In this document: piece by piece, positions 24,606 to 31,882 of the stretch | Numbering within the stretch: the stretch's first letter is position 1 | Layout: each line of letters opens with the position of its first letter | Origin: Oscillospiraceae bacterium | GTDB lineage: Bacteria; Bacillota; Clostridia; Oscillospirales; CAG-272 | Direction of reading: 5' to 3' | Length of the DNA: 64,000 bases | NCBI GenBank assembly: GCA_015063845.1 | Contig: SVTJ01000006.1 | Coordinates: forward strand, 1 to 64,000 | Position numbers and translations under genes: made by a program | The notes under the pieces: generated by a model | Databases searched by the model: none | Told to the model about the DNA's origin: nothing | The model's input: the letters and a program-made list of their open reading frames with translations, nothing else

Positions 24606-24628
24606 AATACTATACCATACATAGTATT
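24606..24628. promoter_or_regulatory. Inverted-repeat operator of the padR operon
   Basis: AATACTAT (24606-24613) and ATAGTATT (24621-24628) form a perfect 8-bp inverted repeat with a 7-bp spacer. It runs from the -10 element into the promoter spacer, as PadR operators usually do. Confidence 0.75.
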
Positions 24629-24638
24629 GTGTTGTCAA
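24609..24638 (-). promoter_or_regulatory. Promoter of the padR operon
   Basis: On the minus strand, TTGACA (24633-24638), 18 bp, TATAGT (24609-24614). Confidence 0.75.
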
Positions 24639-24664
24639 GAGAGTTTTGAAAAAATCTTGCTTTC

Positions 24665-24924
24665 AAATTAGGATTTGTCGGGGAGTTTGTTTGTGTTGTA
24701 AAAACGGGTCGTCGAGGACGTCGACCCCTACAATGGACAAAGCAAATATATTCGCATCAGATGTTGTTTGATGTGCATTTGATGGAAAATATGTTTATGT
24801 TTTATGGTGAATTATATTAGGAGCGTGTAGGGGTCGACCGATGTTTTCGAAGAAAACTCGGTACGAAGTTGTCCTCGACGACCCGTTCGTTGGTATACTC
24901 TAACACACCAATAAATCCTAATTT
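24665..24924. mobile_element. MITE-like non-coding element, about 260 bp
   Basis: The ends AAATTAGGATTT (24665-24676) and AAATCCTAATTT (24913-24924) are perfect 12-bp terminal inverted repeats. Inside, ACGGGTCGTCGAGGAC (24704-24719) pairs with 24871-24886, and GTCGACCCCTAC (24720-24731) pairs with GTAGGGGTCGAC near 24827-24838. No open frame is convincing. The shape fits a miniature inverted-repeat element or large palindromic intergenic repeat; no clear target-site duplication is visible. Confidence 0.6.
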
Positions 24925-24958
24925 AGCACATGATAAGTAATAAAATACAATCCTTTAA

Positions 24959-24992
24959 AAAACCGACTGCCTCATATGAAGCAGTCGGTTTT
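24959..24992 (-). terminator. Terminator of the LRR-lipoprotein/RHH-like operon
   Basis: A 12-bp stem (24959-24970 with 24981-24992) with a 10-nt loop and A/T-tracts on both sides. Confidence 0.82.
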
Positions 24993-24997
24993 TATCG

Positions 24998-25210
24998 TTA
25001 GTTTTCTTTAGGGAGATATTCGGAGATATCTATTTTCTTTAGATCCGCATCCGAGATCTTTCCTTTTGTTTTTTCGTAATAGGCGACGTTATTGCGTACC
25101 ATAAACGCAAACTGTGCCGCGGGAGAGCGATTTTCCGCTTCTGAAACAAAGAGGAATTTGCGAAGAAGATCCTCGGACAAACGAAGCTCTACGTTACAGT
25201 ATTGTTTCAT
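24998..25210 (-). CDS. Small ribbon-helix-helix-like protein
   Basis: A 70-residue protein that may be an RHH DNA-binding protein: strand NVELRLSE, helix DLLRKFLFVSEAEN, turn RSP, helix AAQFAFMVRNNVAYYEKTKG. Its ATG overlaps the stop of the LRR lipoprotein gene (ATGA at 25207-25210), so expression is coupled. A terminator follows at once. A regulatory role for the lipoprotein or another surface gene can be imagined but nothing shows it. It is too small for a confident family call. Confidence 0.6.
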   Translation of the reverse strand: MKQYCNVELRLSEDLLRKFLFVSEAENRSPAAQFAFMVRNNVAYYEKTKGKISDADLKKIDISEYLPKEN

Positions 25211-26355
25211 TTCTTCTTATTACCGCCTTTTTTGTCCTTGCCGTTTTTGTCGTCTTTTCTTACGGGCTTTCCTGCAGTTTCCTTAGCCTTCTTATCCGAA
25301 CGTATCATAAATACGGCGAATACGACGATAGCTACCAAAACAATGGCGAATATAACTATCGCAATGATAGTTCCAACGCCTATACCCTTGTCATCCTCGG
25401 CGGGTGCCTCGGGCTCGGGCTCGGTGGTGGCGTCAGCAGGCTCGGTCTCCGTGGGAGTGGGAGTATACTTTACCTCAACGTCGGTGTCCTTTGTGATAGT
25501 TCCGCTGACCGTGAGAACGGAAGCAGTATACGTATCGATAACGGGGGAGTTTACGGAGTAGTTTGCGCCGAGCGCAAGCTTTGCCGTGTATGTGGGATTT
25601 GCCTCGCGGCCGTCCTCATAGACGTACTTTATTGTGAGAGTTGCTTCTCCTGTGTCGGATACAAGAAACTCTGCGTTAGCATATGACTTTGCTGCGTTCT
25701 CAAATGCATTGGCAGCAACGGGGATATCCTTTGCCGCAGACGAGAAAACAAGTGTCTTGAGCGCCTTGCAATTCTTGAAAGTTTCGTCCTTTATCTCGGT
25801 TATATGCGCCATAAGGCTCGCACTTTCAAGCGCGCCGCAGTATGCGAATGCTCTCGCGCCAATGCTGTTTACGCTTGCGGGTACGAAGATGCTCTTAAGT
25901 GCCGCACAACCCTCGAAGCAGCTGTCACCGATAGAGGTGAGTGCCGTAGGAAGCGCTATGCTTTCCAGAGTTGAGCAGAAAGCAAACGAAAGCTTACCTA
26001 TGGACGTAACACTCGCGGGGAGCTGTACGTTTGTGAGCTTTGGGGAATAGTAGAACGCGTAATTTCCAACGTTGGTAATACCGTCGGCAACTACCACCTT
26101 TTCAACACTGTGTCTTACGGCATACCACGAAACAGCCTCAGCACTTTCAAAGTCAGGCATAGCGCCGCTTCCGTTTATGCTGAGAGTTTTGCTTTCTTTG
26201 TCGTAGTTCCACGTAAGAGAAGTAGCGCCTACCGCGCCGCTTGCGCTCTCTGCGTCCTTTATTTTTGCGGACGTATTTCCGCAGGCAGCCAAAGAGAACA
26301 GCATAGTAAGAATAAGTACAACGGCGAGAGCCGCTTTAATAACTGTTTTTTTCAT
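25207..26355 (-). CDS. BspA-type LRR lipoprotein with C-terminal membrane helix
   Basis: This 382-residue surface protein has a lipobox SLAAC (Cys25) after a hydrophobic signal and, unusually, a second membrane anchor near the C-terminus (about 325-347, IIAIVIFAIVLVAIVVFAVF) followed by a very basic Lys/Gly tail. Residues about 85-215 hold LRR_5 repeats (TSIGKLSFAFCSTLESIALP, NSIGARAFAYCGALESASLM). Then comes a beta-domain (ATLTIKYVYEDGREANPTYT, a MucBP/bacterial-repeat-like fold) and a Thr/Glu/Pro-rich stalk. The start ATG at 26355 follows GAAAGG. With both ends tethered it may form a loop on the membrane, or one of the two signals is not used. Confidence 0.85.
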   Translation of the reverse strand: MKKTVIKAALAVVLILTMLFSLAACGNTSAKIKDAESASGAVGATSLTWNYDKESKTLSINGSGAMPDFESAEAVSWYAVRHSVEKVVVADGITNVGNYAFYYSPKLTNVQLPASVTSIGKLSFAFCSTLESIALPTALTSIGDSCFEGCAALKSIFVPASVNSIGARAFAYCGALESASLMAHITEIKDETFKNCKALKTLVFSSAAKDIPVAANAFENAAKSYANAEFLVSDTGEATLTIKYVYEDGREANPTYTAKLALGANYSVNSPVIDTYTASVLTVSGTITKDTDVEVKYTPTPTETEPADATTEPEPEAPAEDDKGIGVGTIIAIVIFAIVLVAIVVFAVFMIRSDKKAKETAGKPVRKDDKNGKDKKGGNKKK

Positions 26356-26462
26356 TGTAAAAAACCTTTCAAACCAATATTTCACCGTAAATTATATCAC
26401 AGCGAAAAGAATATTTCAACAATTTCAAAAAATTGTTCCATTTTATTCATTAAAAGTTCAGT

Positions 26463-26774
26463 TCATATTCCGAGCATTGCGAGTATTGCCGCTTTGTCCT
26501 TAACTCCGACCTCTTTTTTTATAAGAGCGCCGTCCTTCATAACGGCAAGCGTGGGAATTACCTGTATCTCAAATGTGATAGCGAGCTCGTTCTGCTCGTC
26601 AACGTTTACCTTGCATACCTTGACGTCATCTCTCTCATTGGCGATCTCCTCAACAGTCGGACCGAGCATACGGCAAGGACCGCACCAATCCGCGTAAAAA
26701 TCGATAAGCACGGGTACGTTTGATTTCAGCACCTCGTCCACAAAGTTTTCATTAGTAAGCTTGATAATAGCCAT
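26463..26774 (-). CDS. trxA: Thioredoxin
   Basis: A 103-residue thioredoxin with the active site WCGPC at residues 30-34 and the cis-Pro loop IQVIPTLAVMKDG. It reduces disulfides of cytoplasmic proteins such as ribonucleotide reductase and peroxidases. It follows the ferredoxin:thioredoxin reductase-like gene by 15 bp on the same strand, so the pair probably forms a ferredoxin-driven thioredoxin system instead of, or beside, an NADPH-dependent one. GGAG is 8 nt before the ATG. Confidence 0.96.
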   Translation of the reverse strand: MAIIKLTNENFVDEVLKSNVPVLIDFYADWCGPCRMLGPTVEEIANERDDVKVCKVNVDEQNELAITFEIQVIPTLAVMKDGALIKKEVGVKDKAAILAMLGI

Positions 26775-26789
26775 TTTTATTCTCCTTTT

Positions 26790-26993
26790 TCAATTATCTT
26801 TAAATTTATAGTAGAGCATACAGTGGCAATACCCTTCAAAATCGGGGTCAGCCATTTGTTCTTTGAATTCGCGGCAGATGCACTTTGTGTCCTCGCTGCG
26901 TTCCATTCTGCATGGGCAATAACCCCCTTTTTGTTTGAGGCCTTCCTTGATTGTTTTTACGACCTCGGCGTTTTCGTTAAGTCTTATTCCCAT
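26790..26993 (-). CDS. Ferredoxin:thioredoxin reductase catalytic subunit
   Basis: This 67-residue protein carries the full Cys set of the FTR catalytic (beta) chain: C26-P-C28, C38-I-C40 and C56-H-C58. Four of these hold a [4Fe-4S] cluster and two form the redox disulfide that passes ferredoxin electrons to thioredoxin. The chain is shorter than the plant form and the first two CxC motifs are closer, as in anaerobe-type homologues. No variable (alpha) subunit is nearby. It is the first gene of the pair with trxA, a match that supports the function. Confidence 0.87.
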   Translation of the reverse strand: MGIRLNENAEVVKTIKEGLKQKGGYCPCRMERSEDTKCICREFKEQMADPDFEGYCHCMLYYKFKDN

Positions 26994-27157
26994 AATGATC
27001 GACCTCCCGTGAATATATTAGTATATTTTCCAAAAATCGGGCAACAATGCGCGGTATATGCTCTTGTTTTATTTTACCATACTTATCTGCGTTTTGCAAG
27101 TACTTAAATTAATATGAATAAAAAATCACCATCGCGAAAAGTGGAAAATCTTGTGGG

Positions 27158-27187
27158 TTGACCGTATCGTGTGAGTTTATGTATAAT
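27158..27187 (+). promoter_or_regulatory. Promoter of the SleB-like gene
   Basis: TTGACC (27158-27163), 18 bp, TATAAT (27182-27187). A sigma-A type is seen rather than an obvious sporulation sigma consensus. The rest of the 300-bp gap from 26994 shows nothing else definite. Confidence 0.65.
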
Positions 27188-27293
27188 TTAACTACCGCGG
27201 GAAAAGAAAAGGCATTGTGTAAATTTCAGTAAACACACACGTATCACACTGCCGTCATATTTCCGCGAGAATATAAAAAGGAGGCATGAGCCT

Positions 27294-28148
27294 ATGAGAA
27301 AAATCAAAAGGACAGCTTTGTTTATTACCTGTGTCGCGCTGATATGCGCAATGCTGACGCCTATGATCTCGGCGGCAGCTCCGGGATTTCCAAGCGGTAC
27401 AACTCCCATAGCCGTAAAGCTTGACGGACAAGCTGTGATGGAGGGAGAGAGCGTGCTTATCAACTCTGTTACATACGTTCCCGTGAGACGGTTTTCCGAG
27501 CTGATGGGGGCTGACAGCATAAGCTGGAACCAGAAAACGTCGACAGCAACGGTCAAAAAGGGAATCGTGACGATGTACTTCACGAGCGGCGCGCTGTACG
27601 TGGAGGCGAACGGACGCTATTTCTTTACCGTTCAAAAAATACTTAACGTCGGCGGACGGCTGTACGTTCCTATTCGCGCTATTGCAGAGGCGTTTTCGGT
27701 GGACGTTGCTTGGGATGCGAGCACGAGAACGGTGTTGCTGAGCAGCACGGGTAAGACACTTGTCAGCGGAAGCAGCTATTACGACGCTAACGACGTTTAT
27801 TGGCTGTCACGCATAATCAACGCCGAGGCAGGCGGAGAGAGCCTTATCGGAATGATAGCGGTGGGTAACGTCGTGCTCAACCGAAAAGAGAGCAAAATGT
27901 ACCCGAACACAGTTTACGGTGTTATATTTGACCGTGTGGGCGGTACACAATTCTCGCCCGTATCTATGGGAACGATATACAGAACGCCGAGCAAAACGAG
28001 CATTATAGCCGCAAAGATATGTCTTGACGGTTATTCCGTGGACGATAAGATACTGTTCTTTATGAATCCGTCCATATCTACAAGCAATTGGATATCCAAG
28101 AACAGACCTTTCGCATTCGTCCTAGGCAGACACTATTTTTACTATTAA
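27294..28148 (+). CDS. SleB-like cell-wall hydrolase with copper-amine-oxidase-like N-terminal domain
   Basis: This 284-residue exported protein has a signal peptide (about 1-28), a copper-amine-oxidase N1-like domain (about 35-155, with the repeated INSVTYVPVRRFSELMGADS and VGGRLYVPIRAIAEAFSVDV) and a C-terminal Hydrolase_2/SleB catalytic domain (about 170-284, LSRIINAEAGGESLIGMIAV GNVVLNR). The Glu in INAEAGGE is the expected catalytic acid of these lytic transglycosylases, which open spore cortex or vegetative peptidoglycan. The N1-like domain is a cell-wall-binding module in Clostridia. GGAGG lies 9 nt before the ATG. It is transcribed alone. Confidence 0.9.
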   Translation: MRKIKRTALFITCVALICAMLTPMISAAAPGFPSGTTPIAVKLDGQAVMEGESVLINSVTYVPVRRFSELMGADSISWNQKTSTATVKKGIVTMYFTSGALYVEANGRYFFTVQKILNVGGRLYVPIRAIAEAFSVDVAWDASTRTVLLSSTGKTLVSGSSYYDANDVYWLSRIINAEAGGESLIGMIAVGNVVLNRKESKMYPNTVYGVIFDRVGGTQFSPVSMGTIYRTPSKTSIIAAKICLDGYSVDDKILFFMNPSISTSNWISKNRPFAFVLGRHYFYY

Positions 28149-28155
28149 AAAAACA

Positions 28156-28184
28156 AGAGGAAGCTCCCACGGGATGCTTCCTCT
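28156..28184 (+). terminator. Terminator-like hairpin after the SleB-like gene
   Basis: A 9-bp stem (28156-28164 with 28176-28184), preceded by an A-run and followed by a moderate T-rich stretch. Confidence 0.6.
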
Positions 28185-28232
28185 ATCTATTTTGATTTGT
28201 GCTTTAAAGTGTCTCTGCGCTATAAAGTCCGA

Positions 28233-28751
28233 TCATTCCTTTACCTCAAGTGCATTCATAAGACCTTCGTCGTAAGAAAGTCTTATTGCGAGAGGCTCGT
28301 CGCATTCGGTGCAGAGCAGGAATATACACTTGTCGCCAAACATATCCACAGTATAATTGTACTGCTTTCTTTTGTTAGCTTTGGCTTTTGCCATAGCTTC
28401 TTTCATTTGCTGGCTGTCAGCAGGGCAAGCGGTGTATATCTCTTCGATATTTGCCGTTGAAATACGGCAAACGGTGATAGTGTGTCTGCCGCTTATCTCT
28501 GTGACCGTGAGGTCGACTCCGTTGTCGGTCTTTATGAGCGAATAAACGTAGCTTCGCTTGAGATATCTTGTCAGATAGAATATGCCTATGGTGAGCATAC
28601 CGAGGCCTATTAGCTGAAATGCCCATCTGTACGGAATATTCTTGAAAGCAAAGGTTACTCCAAGCATTATGACAGCTCCGATAAACAGTGCGCTGGTCAG
28701 TATTGTGAGCCTGCGCACGTCCTTGGTGGGGGACACTTCGTATATTTTCAT
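28233..28751 (-). CDS. Hypothetical membrane protein with two N-terminal helices
   Basis: This 172-residue protein has two membrane helices (about 17-36 and 43-62) and a soluble C-terminal domain of about 105 residues facing the cytoplasm. The domain contains NGVDLTVTEISGRHTITVCR and a Lys/Ala-rich helix (QMKEAMAKAKANKRK). The arrangement resembles bacterial PH-like or YdbS-type membrane proteins, but I see no defining motif. It is monocistronic, converges with the SleB gene and diverges from the 28861 gene. Confidence 0.6.
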   Translation of the reverse strand: MKIYEVSPTKDVRRLTILTSALFIGAVIMLGVTFAFKNIPYRWAFQLIGLGMLTIGIFYLTRYLKRSYVYSLIKTDNGVDLTVTEISGRHTITVCRISTANIEEIYTACPADSQQMKEAMAKAKANKRKQYNYTVDMFGDKCIFLLCTECDEPLAIRLSYDEGLMNALEVKE

Positions 28752-28793
28752 GGTTTCAACGCTCCTTTGTCACAAAAACAGTTAAAAATGTAC

Positions 28794-28822
28794 TTGAAAT
28801 AGTCACAAAATAATGATATAAT
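28794..28822 (+). promoter_or_regulatory. Promoter of the 28861 gene cluster
   Basis: TTGAAA (28794-28799), 17 bp, TATAAT (28817-28822). No terminator is seen until after the cysteine desulfurase, so it may drive up to five genes. Confidence 0.7.
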
Positions 28823-28860
28823 TTATTATGTATATTTAATTATAATAAAATGGAGTAAAA

Positions 28861-29589
28861 ATGTCAATAGTTTTTAAGTTTATAAAAAGACTTGTCATAG
28901 CGCTCGTGTCTCTGGTCGTTGCGGGGGTTATCGCCCTTTTGCTTTGGCGTGTGTTCTCTTCGGAAAACCCCAAGGCAATGGAAACGCTCACACCTACCGA
29001 CAAGCTGGTGGCAGAATATAACAAGAGCGGCGACGAGCTTTATATGTTTAATCAAAAGCAGAGAAGTATAACGAGCGCAGAGGATAATTACGGCTATTTT
29101 TCTATAACGGATTACGCCATAATTCCTGAGGCGAACGAGATACAGACCTTGTTCAGATACAATACGAGCACACTTAAGCATACGGCTGAGGACCATGCTC
29201 TTGAGGCTGTGCCGTCAAGAGACAGCGAGGTATATGAGGTCACGTTGCTTCTCGCGATCGACCTTACCCCCGACAATCAAGACGATAACCTCGGAAATGA
29301 TCCCGAAAGCGTTCGCTTTGTGCGATGCAAGGGAAGTACAGTTGGTAGCGACAAAAAGAATATGTATAATTACCGCCGTGTAGTCTTTCAGCTTGACGAT
29401 GCGGACGTTAATATAAAACAGTTGCTGGACCAAAGACTTTTGCTTGCGATATATGCGGATATCTGCTACTTGGGAGATATTAACTACGATGATCCCGACG
29501 GTACGCTCTGCCTTTACGATTACCTCTCTCCCAATGTGAGATTGGAGCTTGATAAAAGAGACGTTAAGGTGCTTACGGGAAAAGAGTGA
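28861..29589 (+). CDS. Hypothetical membrane-anchored protein
   Basis: A 242-residue protein with one N-terminal membrane helix (about 10-31), a cytoplasmic basic start and a large extracytoplasmic domain without Cys pairs. The domain is rich in Tyr and Asp, and contains EDNYGYFSITDYAIIPEANE and SVRFVRCKGSTVGSDKKNMY. I do not recognise a family. It is the first gene of a close run with pyridoxal kinase 34 bp downstream; no functional link is visible. Confidence 0.65.
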   Translation: MSIVFKFIKRLVIALVSLVVAGVIALLLWRVFSSENPKAMETLTPTDKLVAEYNKSGDELYMFNQKQRSITSAEDNYGYFSITDYAIIPEANEIQTLFRYNTSTLKHTAEDHALEAVPSRDSEVYEVTLLLAIDLTPDNQDDNLGNDPESVRFVRCKGSTVGSDKKNMYNYRRVVFQLDDADVNIKQLLDQRLLLAIYADICYLGDINYDDPDGTLCLYDYLSPNVRLELDKRDVKVLTGKE

Positions 29590-29623
29590 ATAAGACATTG
29601 AATTTTGAAACGGAAGTGATATT

Positions 29624-30529
29624 TTGAGTGACAAATATATACCTGCCTGCCGTGACGGCGTAACTCCTCTCAAACGAGTTGCGGCGATACACGATCTGTC
29701 CTGCTTTGGCAGATGTGCGCTCACGGTAATAATCCCCACGCTCAGCGCGATGGGAGTTCAGGTCGTGCCTGTGCCCACTTGTCTTTTGTCATCACATACG
29801 GGCGGTTTTAAGTATTCCGAGCTTCATTTTGAGGACTTAAGCCATTCGATAGAGGGCATATCTGAGCATTTTCATAAGCTTGACTTGAAGTTTGACGCTA
29901 TATACACGGGCTTTCTTGGAAGCGCGGGACAGATAGACAGCGTAAAGGCGTTTATCGAGAGATTTGGAGAGGATGGCACAACTGTGCTCGTTGACCCTGT
30001 TATGGGCGACGACGGACGGTTGTACTCTACGTACACGGACGAGCTTATGCAGAGAATGTCCGAGCTTTGTCACGGAGCGCATATTATTACGCCAAACTTG
30101 ACTGAGGCTTGCTTCTTGACGGGTACAAAATATATGGATACCAAGAGTATGTCAAGAGATGAGCTCACCGAATATGCTCACGGTCTTTGTCTCTCGCTGT
30201 CTCACACGGGAGCAGATAAAATAGTCATAACGGGGCTTGAAAGCGCGGACGGAGAGCTGTGTGTCTGCGGTATGGATGCGGACAATGGCGGATTTTTCCT
30301 GTACGCGTTCAATAGGGTGGACAAGAGCTACCCTGGCACGGGAGATCTTTTCGCAAGCGTTCTGCTTGGCGGTCTGCTCAGAGGAGACGATTTTGAAAGC
30401 TCGATACACTTTGCAGCTGATTTTACGGCGAGGGTGATGGAGTATTCCTCTCATTTTTGCACACCCGAACGAGAGGGCGTTGCGCTTGAGGCGTTTATTG
30501 GCGAGCTTGCTGTACGTAAGGAGAACTAA
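29624..30529 (+). CDS. Pyridoxal/pyridoxamine kinase
   Basis: This 301-residue ribokinase-fold enzyme phosphorylates B6 vitamers to form PLP in the salvage pathway. The PdxK/PdxY hallmarks are present: AAIHDLSCFGRCALTVIIPT at the N-terminus, PVPTCLLSSHTGGF, the ATP and phosphate site DPVMGDDGRLY, and the anion-hole motif YPGTGDLFASVLLGGLL. The start is a TTG at 29624 preceded by GGAAG. Its stop directly abuts the RNHCP gene start. Several PLP enzymes lie in the window, including the aminotransferase and the cysteine desulfurase just downstream. Confidence 0.9.
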   Translation: MSDKYIPACRDGVTPLKRVAAIHDLSCFGRCALTVIIPTLSAMGVQVVPVPTCLLSSHTGGFKYSELHFEDLSHSIEGISEHFHKLDLKFDAIYTGFLGSAGQIDSVKAFIERFGEDGTTVLVDPVMGDDGRLYSTYTDELMQRMSELCHGAHIITPNLTEACFLTGTKYMDTKSMSRDELTEYAHGLCLSLSHTGADKIVITGLESADGELCVCGMDADNGGFFLYAFNRVDKSYPGTGDLFASVLLGGLLRGDDFESSIHFAADFTARVMEYSSHFCTPEREGVALEAFIGELAVRKEN

Positions 30530-30862
30530 ATGGAGCAGAAGAGATTTACCAAGAACGACGACTCGTTTATATGCGTGCATTGCGGAAAAGAAGTAAAGCC
30601 ACTCGGCTACACCTCGAGAAACCACTGTCCGCATTGCCTGTGGTCGCTTCACGTGGATATCAATCCTGGTGACAGAGCAAATCCTTGTCGAGGCGAGCTC
30701 GAGCCTATAAGAACAGAGCCCGATCCTAAAAAAGGATTTATAATAATTCACCGCTGTCGTAAGTGCGGTGAGATAAGAAGAAATAAGGCGGCTCTCGGAA
30801 AAGGGGAGCAGCTCGACGATATGTCGCTTATAATCAAGCTGACAGTTGCCGAATACAAATAA
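30530..30862 (+). CDS. RNHCP-type zinc-ribbon protein
   Basis: This 110-residue protein contains the name-giving motif RNHCPHCLWSLHVD at about 42-55 and four CxxC-like pairs (CVHC, CPHC, PCRGE, CRKC), consistent with two zinc ribbons. RNHCP proteins are widespread in Firmicutes without a proven role; nucleic-acid binding is a common guess. GGAG lies in the end of the pyridoxal kinase gene, whose stop is immediately followed by this ATG. Confidence 0.87.
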   Translation: MEQKRFTKNDDSFICVHCGKEVKPLGYTSRNHCPHCLWSLHVDINPGDRANPCRGELEPIRTEPDPKKGFIIIHRCRKCGEIRRNKAALGKGEQLDDMSLIIKLTVAEYK

Positions 30863-30886
30863 ACCCGAAATGCGAGGTCAGAAAAA

Positions 30887-31882
30887 ATGATAAAAAAGAT
30901 ATCGGCGCTTTTGCTTGCGCTGTTGATGTGCGTCGCTATGGTCGCTTGTTCGAACGACGGAGCGCCCGACGGCATGAAAAAAGTAACGCTTGAGGGAGAG
31001 CCCTTTATACTTTACGTTCCCGAATCATGGACGGATAACTGCTCCAGCGGAATATCGAGTGCGTTTTATTCAAACATGGATAACATACTTGTAACGGCGA
31101 GATATTTTACTCCGTCATCTGAAAAGTCACTTGATGAGCACGTAAACGCACTTAGCGATTCTTATGCGGCGACTCTGCCTCTTTTTGCACTTGTTTCCCG
31201 TGAGGCGGCAGTGCTGGGCGGAGAGAATGCCGTTCAGCTCGTTTATACAGCTGACGTAAACGGCAGGTCTTATACATACCGACAGCTCATAGCTCTTTAT
31301 AATGGAGACGTTGTGCTTCTCACATTCTATTGTCCAACGGATCGCTACGAAACGCAAAACGAGCAATTCTCCTCGATAGCCGAGGTGTTTGTTCTTTGCG
31401 ATAAGGGAGAGGTCAAAAATGACTGTGTTACCGATAAGAAGACACCTGCGGGAATGAAGATCGCATCGGGAGACAACGTGCAGTACCGCCTCTACGTTCC
31501 TACCTCATGGGTGTGCGATTCGGAGAGCGGAGTTAGCGAGGCTTATTATCCCACGAGCGGAAAGCCTAATGTTACGGTCACGGCATACGCTCCCGAGGGA
31601 GATATGAACGCGGAGCAGTATTTCGCAACTTGCGAAACGGAGTATAAGCAGAAGATAAGCGGATACGAGCTTGTTTCCACGGCGGACAGAACGGTTGCAG
31701 ACAGAGCGGCGAAGTGCTACACCTACCGCGCAAAATACGGAGAAGCTGAGTTTACAGTTATGCAGACTGTGCTTGAGTACAACGATATGATATACTCTAT
31801 CACGTATACGGCGCTTACGGGTAGCTTTGATACCTATCTCGGCGACGTAAATACTATGCTTGACAGCTTTATATTCAGATAA
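30887..31882 (+). CDS. Lipoprotein with internal duplication
   Basis: This 331-residue lipoprotein (lipobox MVAC, Cys21) is built of two copies of one domain, about 28-160 and 183-331. Matching lines are EPFILYVPESWTDNCSSGIS and VQYRLYVPTSWVCDSESGVS; SAFYSNMDNILVTARYFTP and EAYYPTSGKPNVTVTAYAPE; and the later VQLVYTADVNGRSYTYRQLI and AKCYTYRAKYGEAEFTVMQT. The pattern resembles PsbP-like surface lipoproteins. The function is unknown. The stop shares a base with the cysteine desulfurase start (TAATG), so the genes are coupled. Confidence 0.8.
   Translation: MIKKISALLLALLMCVAMVACSNDGAPDGMKKVTLEGEPFILYVPESWTDNCSSGISSAFYSNMDNILVTARYFTPSSEKSLDEHVNALSDSYAATLPLFALVSREAAVLGGENAVQLVYTADVNGRSYTYRQLIALYNGDVVLLTFYCPTDRYETQNEQFSSIAEVFVLCDKGEVKNDCVTDKKTPAGMKIASGDNVQYRLYVPTSWVCDSESGVSEAYYPTSGKPNVTVTAYAPEGDMNAEQYFATCETEYKQKISGYELVSTADRTVADRAAKCYTYRAKYGEAEFTVMQTVLEYNDMIYSITYTALTGSFDTYLGDVNTMLDSFIFR

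Noticed and set aside
24665..24924. Riboswitch or attenuator ahead of the padR or LRR operon
   Set aside because: The complementary blocks are symmetric about the middle with matching outer ends, and lie upstream of no start codon in the right direction, so a mobile-type repeat fits better.
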